DNA of 64,000 bases, taken from NCBI RefSeq assembly GCF_006716305.1, contig NZ_VFOU01000001.1, positions 558,001-622,000 on the forward strand, in the 5' to 3' direction. The position numbers and the translations under genes are program-made. Positions 56,567-63,390 of this stretch are shown one piece after another. The stretch is from Enteractinococcus coprophilus. GTDB taxonomy: Bacteria > Actinomycetota > Actinomycetes > Actinomycetales > Micrococcaceae. Every line of letters starts with the position of its first letter. The stretch's first letter is position 1. The notes below the pieces were generated by a model. It had not been told where the DNA came from, did not search any database, and worked only from the letters and a program-made list of their open reading frames with translations.

Positions 56567-57429
56567 TAGTCGCGCCCTCCTGCCACCGCAACTGGCTCAC
56601 GATCAAGTGCCCGTTCGACCCCGGTCACCGCTGTGACTGGAGTCAGGGTGTCTGCACTCGTCGGGGCACGGTCCACTTGGATGCCATCGGATACCAAGTA
56701 TTTACCGATGGCGGTCGCCGGCTGGAATTGCGGGTCGTGGAGTTGCAGTGCTGGGAACCGTTCCACGATTCGGCCGGATTCCATCACTGCGACGTGATCG
56801 GTCAGTGCTTTGACGACTTCCATTTCGTGTGTCACCACGACCACGGTGATGCCGAGTTCGCGATTAATATCGGCAAGATACTGCAGGACAGTCGCGGTGG
56901 TAAACGGGTCCAGTGCTGAAGTTGGCTCATCGCAGAGCAGAACGCGCGGGCGGGTGGCCAGGGCTCTGGCGATCGCCACCCGTTGTTTCTGACCGCCCGA
57001 TAGGTGCGCCGGATACGCATCGGCTTTTTCTGCGATATCGACGATGCTTAACGCCTCGGCGGCACGTTCGCGACGATCACGGCTGCCCTTCACCCCGGCG
57101 AATTTCAGCGACAGCTCAACGTTTTGTGCCACGGTGAGGTTGTTAACCAGGTTGAAGCCCTGAAAAATCATGCCAATCTGATGACGGGCTTGGCGGAGCT
57201 CTTCGTCATTGAGCTGGGTGAGGTCCGTGCCGTCAAGCAGAACTTGCCCCTGGGTTGGGCGTTCCAGCAGGTTGATATTGCGCAGGAGCGTTGACTTTCC
57301 GGCACCGGAGAACCCAATAATGCCTTGGATACTACCCTTTGGAATATCCAGGCTGACATCGTCAACTGCTGTAACAGGAGTTTTGCCACGCGCGGTAAAG
57401 ACGGTTGAAATATTGCACAAAGAAATCAT
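56566..57429 (-). CDS. metN: methionine-type ABC transporter ATPase MetN (short form)
   Basis: The product is 287 residues. Walker A is GFSGAGKST, signature LSGGQKQRVAIARAL, Walker B VLLCDEPTSALDP and switch VVVTHEMEVV. The first 240 residues match MetN, but the C-terminal NIL domain (about 80 residues, methionine sensing in the Escherichia protein) is absent and replaced by a short low-complexity tail. Feedback may therefore rest on the SAM riboswitch in the leader, whose 3' stem overlaps the Shine-Dalgarno GGAG (57436-57439). Confidence 0.9.
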   Translation of the reverse strand: MISLCNISTVFTARGKTPVTAVDDVSLDIPKGSIQGIIGFSGAGKSTLLRNINLLERPTQGQVLLDGTDLTQLNDEELRQARHQIGMIFQGFNLVNNLTVAQNVELSLKFAGVKGSRDRRERAAEALSIVDIAEKADAYPAHLSGGQKQRVAIARALATRPRVLLCDEPTSALDPFTTATVLQYLADINRELGITVVVVTHEMEVVKALTDHVAVMESGRIVERFPALQLHDPQFQPATAIGKYLVSDGIQVDRAPTSADTLTPVTAVTGVERALDREPVAVAGGRD

Positions 57430-57437
57430 CGATCACT

Positions 57438-57532
57438 CCATTGTTCCTGGCAGTAGCACCGTCCAACTTGGTGAAACAAGGTGGTGGTTGCTGCGACGTC
57501 AACGAGCCAGATCTCTCGGTCGCTCTGAATGG
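57438..57532 (-). ncRNA. SAM-I (S-box) riboswitch upstream of metN
   Basis: Read on the minus strand the leader contains GACCGAGAGATCTGGCTCGT, then TGACGTCGCAGCAACC and GGTGCTACTGCC. These are the S-box core blocks (GAGGGACTGGCCC, GTGAAGCCCGGCAACC, GGTGCTAATTCC pattern). P1 can form from CCATT (57532-57528) and AATGG (57442-57438). The 3' P1 strand includes the GG of the metN ribosome-binding site six bases before the ATG, so SAM binding should block translation. Actinobacterial S-boxes of this pattern commonly precede methionine genes. Confidence 0.8.
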
Positions 57533-57544
57533 TTTGCATGTGAA

Positions 57545-57574
57545 ACGGTACCCGATCTTTGCTTCACCTCACAA
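57545..57574 (-). promoter_or_regulatory. promoter of the metNIQQ-LLM operon
   Basis: On the minus strand TTGTGA (-35, 57574-57569) and TACCGT (-10, 57550-57545) are 18 bp apart and would start RNA a few bases before the riboswitch. Sequence match is partial; the position supports it. Confidence 0.4.
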
Positions 57575-57674
57575 TGTCTCGGCCTACCGACGTGTCACAT
57601 TGAGTCACAGAGCACACCGCATGGCGGGGTGACAGCGCCAACAGTGAGCAGCTTTGGTGGCCCATCAGCAGGAC

Positions 57675-57705
57675 TTGACGTGGACCGCTACTTTCTGGCT
57701 ATAGT
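57675..57705 (+). promoter_or_regulatory. promoter of the first TPP-riboswitch operon
   Basis: TTGACG (57675-57680) and TATAGT (57700-57705) with a 19-bp spacer place the transcript start at about 57712, exactly where the THI-box begins. Confidence 0.6.
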
Positions 57706-57712
57706 AGGCACC

Positions 57713-57788
57713 GGACACGGGGTGCGCCGCCCGGCGCTGAGAACATACCCGCTGAACCTGATCTAGTTCGAACTAGCGAAGGGATGTT
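57713..57788 (+). ncRNA. TPP riboswitch (THI-box) no. 1, upstream of SDR-LLM genes
   Basis: Conserved blocks in order are GGGGTGC, CTGAGA, ACCCGCTGAACCTGATCTAG and the 3' element AACTAGCGAAGGGA. CTAGTTCGAACTAG forms the P4/P5-side hairpin. ACA/TGT closes P1. The 3' GAAGGGA is itself a Shine-Dalgarno sequence, so TPP binding can hide it. The first genes downstream are a short-chain dehydrogenase (58131) and an LLM monooxygenase, not classical thi genes; a leader of about 340 nt separates them. Confidence 0.92.
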
Positions 57789-57793
57789 TATCG

Positions 57794-57940
57794 GTGCATT
57801 CTCACACCAGCATTTTTCTGCACGGTCTTAGCAGACCAAGCCTTTCACCTAGCTGCCGATGGTCTTCCGTGCTGCGCATCGGCCGGTCATACTCTGAGCA
57901 CCCGCCCGATTCACGGTGGCTCAAGACGCCCTGCTTGACT
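57794..57940 (+). CDS. 48-codon leader reading frame after TPP riboswitch (doubtful)
   Basis: GTG 57794 lies nine bases after the GAAGGGA element, the same geometry as the thiD GTG behind the second riboswitch. The frame MHSHTSIFLHGLSRPSLSPS continues to TGA 57938-57940. No family is recognised and the composition looks random, so it could be a leader peptide, the residue of a lost gene, or chance. Between 57941 and 58130 there is nothing else I can support. Confidence 0.25.
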
Positions 57941-58130
57941 TCATAGCGTGCCGACAGCGGCCCCCAAGCCTTGCATGCCAATTTGGCTCTCCTCAGTCAC
58001 CCTTCTATGTGCACCCGGCGTATTCAGCGCGTCCGCAGTGACTCCCGTTGCAGGATGTTGTTCCCAGCATGCTGCCGTGCACAGCCACGTCCTATCAAGC
58101 TGCCTTGCGCAGCCACGAAAGTGAGATCAC

Positions 58131-58895
58131 ATGCAACTATCACAACAACTTGTTCTGGTCACCGGCGGCGCCCGTGGCTTGGGCAAACGCATCGTCAAGG
58201 CGTTTGCCAGCCAAGGAGCTCGGGTCGTGATTAACTACCACCAAAGCCACCAAGCGGCCCAACAACTGGTTGAAACGCACGGCCCAGACCGCGCCCTCGC
58301 GGTGCAGGGCGACGTCACCGACCCAGCACAGGTCACGGCAATATTTAAAACCGCCCAACACCATTTCAACGCCCCCATCACCACGGTGGTTAACAACGCG
58401 CTGATGGACTTTTCGTTTAACGGGGACGCCCGCCCGCATCCAACAGATATTCGTTGGGAACATTTCGAGGCTCAACTGGCTGGCAGTGTTCGGGGCGCAC
58501 TCAACACGGTCCAGGCGGCGCTTCCCGGCATGCGCGACCAGGCATTCGGTCGCATCATCAACATTGGGACCAATCTGTTCCAACACCCCGTAGTGCCCTA
58601 CCATGACTACACGGCAGCAAAAGCCGCTCTGTTATCGCTGACTCGCACATTGGCCACGGATCTTGGACAACACCAGATTACGGTCAATATGGTGTCAGGT
58701 GGTCTATTGCAGACCACCGATGCCAGCGCAGCAACCCCCGATGAGGTTTTTGACCTCATCGCCTCATCGACCCCCTTGCGGAAAGCAACGACCCCGGAAG
58801 AGTTTGCTGATGCCATCATGTTCTTCGCTTCTCCGTGGGCCAGGGCCGTCACCGGCCAAAATCTGGTCGTTGACGGCGGCCTTGTGATGAACTAG
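58131..58895 (+). CDS. short-chain dehydrogenase/reductase, TPP-riboswitch operon
   Basis: The product is 254 residues forming a Rossmann fold. Cofactor motif is VTGGARGLGKRI; NNAL replaces NNAG; the catalytic Tyr-Lys is YTAAK. The residue 13 positions before the Tyr, normally Ser, is Thr (NIGTNLF). The C terminus ends VDGGLVMN as in FabG-like reductases. It lies in the first TPP-riboswitch transcription unit, 12 nt before an LLM monooxygenase. A redox step in thiamine-precursor salvage or thiamine-analogue breakdown is inferred from context only. Confidence 0.85.
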   Translation: MQLSQQLVLVTGGARGLGKRIVKAFASQGARVVINYHQSHQAAQQLVETHGPDRALAVQGDVTDPAQVTAIFKTAQHHFNAPITTVVNNALMDFSFNGDARPHPTDIRWEHFEAQLAGSVRGALNTVQAALPGMRDQAFGRIINIGTNLFQHPVVPYHDYTAAKAALLSLTRTLATDLGQHQITVNMVSGGLLQTTDASAATPDEVFDLIASSTPLRKATTPEEFADAIMFFASPWARAVTGQNLVVDGGLVMN

Positions 58896-58907
58896 GACGA
58901 GATTTCT

Positions 58908-60203
58908 GTGCGCGAACTGCATTTCAACCTCTTTCTCCACGGCTGCGGGCACCACCAGGCGGCCTGGCGCCATCCAGCGTCCGCGGTCGAGCAACTGACC
59001 GATATCACCTACTATGAGCGCCTAGCGCAAACAGCCGAAGCTGGGCTATTCGACGCGGTGTTCTTTGCGGATGGACAGTCTGTGGGTGCCCCATCTGCAG
59101 GTCCACTGTGGAGTTTGGAACCGTTGACCACGCTAGCCGCCATGGCCCGTAACACCACCCGTATCGGGCTCATTTCTACTGTGTCCACCACCTTTCACTC
59201 GCCTTTCCACGTGGCGAGAATGCTTGCCTCGCTGGACCACATTAGCCACGGGCGGATTGGTTGGAATGTGGTGACCTCAATGTTCGATGCAGAGGCACAG
59301 AATCATTCGATGGACGGGATGCCACCGAGTGACAAGCGCTATGCACAGGCTGCGGAATTCATTGATGTCGTAACTGCCCTGTGGGATTCCTGGGCTGATG
59401 ATGCGGTGCTGGCTGACCGGAACGGGCTCTTCGCTGATCCCACCAAGCTGTATCCGGTGGATCACGTCGGCGAACATTTTCAGGTGGCAGGACCTTTAAA
59501 TATTTCGCGCGGCCCCCAGGGCCGCCCAGTCTTGTTTCAGGCTGGTGCCTCAAAGGCAGGCCGCAATCTGGCGGCACGCTATGCCGAGGGGATCTACGCG
59601 GTAGCATACGATCAGACCCAGGGTCAGGAATATTATGCCGACCTGAAAACACGGATCGCCGGACAGGGTCGGAACCCGGCCACGGTCGCCATCATGCCTG
59701 GGCTGGTCACCTACCTGGGGTCTACCGAGGCTGAAGCCCGAGCACAACAAGCAGAAATTGATCAGCTGCTGCCTGCCACCCAATCCTTAGCCCAGTTATC
59801 TACGTTTCTTGGGCAGGACTGCAGTGACTGGGACCTTGATATGCCCGTTCCCGACCTGCCGCCGCCTGCTGAATTCGCTGGCCCACAAGGTAGGTATGCC
59901 ACGATCCTGCGGATTATTGAAACAGAGCGCCCCACGGTTCGCCAACTGCTGGGCAGACTGGCAGCGGGCGGTGGGCACTGCACCATGGTGGGGACGCCCG
60001 AGCAGGTGGCTGATGCCATCGAATGTTGGTTTAGCACAGGTGCCGCCGATGGTTTTAATCTGATGCCCCCGCTGTTGCCTGGCGCAATAGAAGAGTTCAT
60101 TGACCGGGTGGTTCCCATCCTGCAGCGTCGGGGTTTATATCGCACCGCATATACGGCGTCCACTTTGCGAGGCCACCTCGGACTGGAGCGGCCTAGCGTC
60201 TGA
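58908..60203 (+). CDS. NtaA/DmoA-family LLM flavin monooxygenase, TPP-riboswitch operon
   Basis: The product is 431 residues from GTG 58908 (GGACGAG before it). The luciferase-like barrel has AGLFDAVFFADGQSVG, VARMLASLDHISHGRIGWNV and GRPVLFQAGASKAGRNLAAR. Such enzymes use FMNH2 and O2 to open or cleave C-S, C-N or N-heterocyclic bonds. Its place between two TPP riboswitches, after an SDR gene and before thiD, marks it as a candidate thiamine-metabolism enzyme, for example acting on a degraded pyrimidine or thiazole. Length matches the family, without the C-terminal tail of the 52.4-kb paralogue. Confidence 0.86.
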   Translation: MRELHFNLFLHGCGHHQAAWRHPASAVEQLTDITYYERLAQTAEAGLFDAVFFADGQSVGAPSAGPLWSLEPLTTLAAMARNTTRIGLISTVSTTFHSPFHVARMLASLDHISHGRIGWNVVTSMFDAEAQNHSMDGMPPSDKRYAQAAEFIDVVTALWDSWADDAVLADRNGLFADPTKLYPVDHVGEHFQVAGPLNISRGPQGRPVLFQAGASKAGRNLAARYAEGIYAVAYDQTQGQEYYADLKTRIAGQGRNPATVAIMPGLVTYLGSTEAEARAQQAEIDQLLPATQSLAQLSTFLGQDCSDWDLDMPVPDLPPPAEFAGPQGRYATILRIIETERPTVRQLLGRLAAGGGHCTMVGTPEQVADAIECWFSTGAADGFNLMPPLLPGAIEEFIDRVVPILQRRGLYRTAYTASTLRGHLGLERPSV

Positions 60204-60254
60204 ATGTAGAGCGTTCCAAAACCAGCCTGACCACCATATTTCAACTCGACTTGC

Positions 60255-60328
60255 GGGCACGGGGTGCGCTGTTGCAGCGCTGAGACAACACCCGTGGAAC
60301 CTGATCTAGTTCATACTAGCGAAGGGAT
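60255..60328 (+). ncRNA. TPP riboswitch (THI-box) no. 2, upstream of thiD
   Basis: The blocks GGGGTGC, CTGAGA, ACCCGTGGAACCTGATCTAG and ACTAGCGAAGGGA occur in canonical order. The 3' half is nearly identical to the first riboswitch; the P3 stem (GCGCTGTTGCAGCGC) differs. GAAGGGA lies 10 bases before a GTG (60336), so translation of thiD is probably controlled directly by the aptamer. Confidence 0.93.
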
Positions 60329-60335
60329 GTCCATA

Positions 60336-61238
60336 GTGACTTCACTGAACCTTGATGTTGTTCCTCGCGTATTATCCATCGCAGGAACTGACCCTTCTGG
60401 CGGTGCCGGCACCGCTGCAGACCTCAAATCCATTACCGCAGCCGGCGGTTACGGGATGGCTGTAGTGAGCTCACTAGTGGCTCAAAATACGCACGGGGTG
60501 CGGGCTATCCACACCCCGCCGACCACGTTTCTTGCCGCACAACTCCAGGCAGTGAGCGACGACGTCACCATTGACGCGATGAAAACCGGCATGCTGGGCA
60601 CCGCAGAGATTATCGAAACCGTGTCTGCCTGGCTCGATGACCATCCACCACAGGTTTTGGTGGTAGACCCGGTCATGGTAGCAACCAGCGGCGACCGGCT
60701 GATTGATCGGCGCGCAGAGCATGCCATGATCCAGTTCTGTACTCGGGCCACACTCGTGACTCCAAATATCGACGAGCTGGCGGTCCTGACCGGCGCTACC
60801 CCGGCCACGAACGAATCCGAGGCCATTGCCCAAGCATCCGACTGGGCCGCCACCACCGGGGTTTCAGTGCTCGTCAAAACCGGCCATCTCACCTCCCGCA
60901 GGATCACGAATACCTGGGTCGGTCCCGAAGGTGTGCGCACTTCGGCCTATGCCACCCGCCTTGCGGTGACCAGTACACACGGCACCGGGTGTTCCCTGTC
61001 TGCAGCGCTTGTCACCCGGCTTGGTGCCGGAGATGATCCGGCCACCGCGCTCTTGTGGGTCACCGATTGGCTCCACGAAGCCATCCAACACGGTGAAGCG
61101 CTCAATGTCGGCACAGGGCAAGGGCCGGTAGATCATTCCTACCGATCACGACGCAGCCTGGTGGAGACACCACCAACAGCGTCCAAAAATCCATCCGAGA
61201 CGCCGTCCCTGAATTTGATACAGGGTGAGGTTCGATGA
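60336..61238 (+). CDS. thiD: hydroxymethylpyrimidine (phosphate) kinase
   Basis: The product is 300 residues from GTG 60336; ATG 60327 abuts the ribosome-binding element and is less likely. Ribokinase-fold motifs are SIAGTDPSGGAGTAADLKSI, DAMKTGMLG, VVDPVMVATSGDRL, LVTPNIDELAVLTG and the catalytic end TSTHGTGCSLSAAL. It phosphorylates HMP and HMP-P to HMP-PP. About 35 C-terminal residues (after VDHSYRSRRS) are extra and Ser/Pro/Thr-rich. It overlaps the transporter gene by four bases. Confidence 0.93.
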   Translation: MTSLNLDVVPRVLSIAGTDPSGGAGTAADLKSITAAGGYGMAVVSSLVAQNTHGVRAIHTPPTTFLAAQLQAVSDDVTIDAMKTGMLGTAEIIETVSAWLDDHPPQVLVVDPVMVATSGDRLIDRRAEHAMIQFCTRATLVTPNIDELAVLTGATPATNESEAIAQASDWAATTGVSVLVKTGHLTSRRITNTWVGPEGVRTSAYATRLAVTSTHGTGCSLSAALVTRLGAGDDPATALLWVTDWLHEAIQHGEALNVGTGQGPVDHSYRSRRSLVETPPTASKNPSETPSLNLIQGEVR

Positions 61239-62620
61239 CACAACTTCCTACCGCGACCTCAACATCGTCGACTAGACTCAGCGATCTGCCACCGGCGGGT
61301 CAGGCTGCGTTGCGAGCCGGGGTGGTTGGCAACTGGATTGACAATATTCATGTGTTCCTGCCATTAACCGCTCTAGCACCGGCCATGGTGGTTCTGGCGG
61401 GTCCCACGACCGGTGCATCAACCGCCGCACTGGTGGTGGTCGCAATGCTGTTTGGACGCCCCCTAGGTGGCGTGATTTTTGGGCGACTCGCTGACCGGTT
61501 CGGCCGAACTCGGACCACCCGCATAGCCATCGGCGGCACTGCTGCGTGCGCACTGGCCATTGCCCTGCTGCCCACATATGACGTGCTGGGTAGCGGGACC
61601 ATCGTTTTGATCTTGGCGTTGCGGTTCCTCGGTGGGATCTTTGTGGCCGGCCAATATTCAGCAGCTATTCCGCTGGCGATGGAGTGGTCTACCCCGCGCC
61701 GTCGTGGCCTCATGAGCGGGCTGATCCTTTCGATGGCGCCATGGGCCCAAGCAAGCATCGCGCTGGCCGTAGCAATACTGTTGCTGGTGCTAGGCCCTGA
61801 CGCGTATGCCGCGTGGGGTTGGCGGGTCCTATTTGTCCTCGGGGCGATGTTGTCGCTCGGTTTACTGCTCTATTACGGTCGCCAGGTCACCGACGCCCCG
61901 ATATTTGACCGCCATATCCAACGGGATCGGGAACAACCAACCCAACCACGGACACGGCTGCGCGACATGCTGGTGGGTACGTGGGCTTCAGCGTTCTGGC
62001 AGGTGTTTCTGCTGATGACCGGGTTGTGGTTGCTGACCAACAGCACGGTGCTGCTACTCACCGCACGGCTGGCAACTGATGCCGGCCTGTCGGACACGCG
62101 AGTCTCTGTGACGATTGGCATCGCCACGATTGCCCAGGCACTGGTTATGGCACTGGCGGGGCATCTATCCACCTACATCGGGCGACAAAAACTCTTCGTT
62201 ATCTGGGGGCTAAGCGCCGTGCTGGTGGCTCCGTTCATCTGGCGGCTGGCGGTGACATCATCGTCATTGAGCCAGGCAATCTTGTGTACAGCGGTGCTTC
62301 AGGTGATCACGGTCGCCGCCTACGGTCCTGTATCGGCGTACCTTTCCGAGCGGTTCCCCACCGAGGTGCGCTCCACCGGCTATGGCATGGGCTATAGCCT
62401 ATCCCTGGTGCTTCCGGCGTTATATCCGTTCTATCTACCGTTGATTGAACCGGTGCTGGGACGACACGGTTCAGTCATGGCGATGGTTGCGCTGGGCGGC
62501 GCCCTGGTAATTGTTGGTGCTCTACTTGGCCCGCGCTTAACGCCCCGAGAGATCGATCAGCAACTGGACGTCGTGGCCGCGACCTTGGCAACCGACCGAT
62601 ACAAGGGCGGTAGGCTATGA
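61235..62620 (+). CDS. MFS transporter in the thi operon, candidate thiamine-precursor carrier
   Basis: The product is 461 residues with 12 transmembrane helices. MFS loop is GRLADRFGRTRTTRIAIGGT and LRFLGGIFVAGQYSAAIPLA corresponds to the MHS-family second signature. AYLSERFPTEVRSTGYGMGY is also typical of that family. Four-base overlaps on both sides (with thiD and thiM) make it an integral part of the operon. Known actinobacterial thiamine-related importers are mostly ECF, NMT1 or CytX types, so this MFS carrier would be a different solution for HMP, thiazole or a related compound. Direction of transport is not provable here. Confidence 0.85.
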   Translation: MTQLPTATSTSSTRLSDLPPAGQAALRAGVVGNWIDNIHVFLPLTALAPAMVVLAGPTTGASTAALVVVAMLFGRPLGGVIFGRLADRFGRTRTTRIAIGGTAACALAIALLPTYDVLGSGTIVLILALRFLGGIFVAGQYSAAIPLAMEWSTPRRRGLMSGLILSMAPWAQASIALAVAILLLVLGPDAYAAWGWRVLFVLGAMLSLGLLLYYGRQVTDAPIFDRHIQRDREQPTQPRTRLRDMLVGTWASAFWQVFLLMTGLWLLTNSTVLLLTARLATDAGLSDTRVSVTIGIATIAQALVMALAGHLSTYIGRQKLFVIWGLSAVLVAPFIWRLAVTSSSLSQAILCTAVLQVITVAAYGPVSAYLSERFPTEVRSTGYGMGYSLSLVLPALYPFYLPLIEPVLGRHGSVMAMVALGGALVIVGALLGPRLTPREIDQQLDVVAATLATDRYKGGRL

Positions 62621-63390
62621 GCCCTGATCCTGACGTGCAAGGCATCGCCAGTGTGCTGAATGCGGTGCGTGAGCAGCAGCCTGTGGTGCATTGCATCACC
62701 GCGACCGTTTCGATGGGCATCGTGGCCGATGGGCTACTCGCCGCCGGTGCACGACCGATGATGACCGAGACCATGCACGAAGCACCCGTCCTGACGACCG
62801 CCGCCGATGCGTTATTGGTCAACCTGGGCACTCTGAGCAGCGATGCGATGGAAGGTATTCCGGCAACCGTGGAGGCCGCGGTTGCTGCCGGGCACCCGTG
62901 GGTTCTTGATCCCACGGCCATCGGGATAGCTCCGGTCCGGACGCCGCTGGCTCGCACCCTGTTGGCTTCTCGCCCAACGGTGGTGCGCGGCAACGCCTCA
63001 GAAATATTGGCCCTGGCCGACGCTGGGCCGGGCGGACGGGGTGCTGACTCACGTGCCACCCCGGACATGGCCCGGGATGCGGCTGTGACGATCACCGACC
63101 GCACCGGTGGTGCTGTGGCAGTGTCCGGTGCGGTGGATTTGATTGTCGACGGGTCCCAGCAGCGTCGAGTGCACCGCGGAACCCGAATGCTCACCCGGGT
63201 GACCGGTACCGGGTGCTTACTGGGTGCGCTGACTGCGGCGTGTGCTGCGGTGAGTCCAGACCGGTTCCTGGCGGCCGTGGCTGCCACCACGTGGCTCACC
63301 CTGGCCGGCGAAATCGCACTCGAGCGTGCCGCAGGTCCCGGATCCTTTCGGTTACATGTACTTGATGCGTTAGATGAGGTTGGACAATGA
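62617..63390 (+). CDS. thiM: hydroxyethylthiazole kinase
   Basis: The product is 257 residues. Motifs QPVVHCITATVSMGIVADGL, MMTETMHEAP, WVLDPTAIG, VVRGNASEILALA and VTGTGCLLGALTAA match ThiM, with the catalytic Cys in the last. The usual Asn in 'vN' of the first motif is replaced (TATVSMG). It phosphorylates hydroxyethylthiazole salvaged from outside. Overlaps its neighbours by four bases each (ATGA). Confidence 0.92.
   Translation: MSPDPDVQGIASVLNAVREQQPVVHCITATVSMGIVADGLLAAGARPMMTETMHEAPVLTTAADALLVNLGTLSSDAMEGIPATVEAAVAAGHPWVLDPTAIGIAPVRTPLARTLLASRPTVVRGNASEILALADAGPGGRGADSRATPDMARDAAVTITDRTGGAVAVSGAVDLIVDGSQQRRVHRGTRMLTRVTGTGCLLGALTAACAAVSPDRFLAAVAATTWLTLAGEIALERAAGPGSFRLHVLDALDEVGQ

Noticed and set aside
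57971-58234. 87-codon frame overlapping the SDR start
   Set aside because: Overlaps the well-supported SDR in another frame and has no motif.
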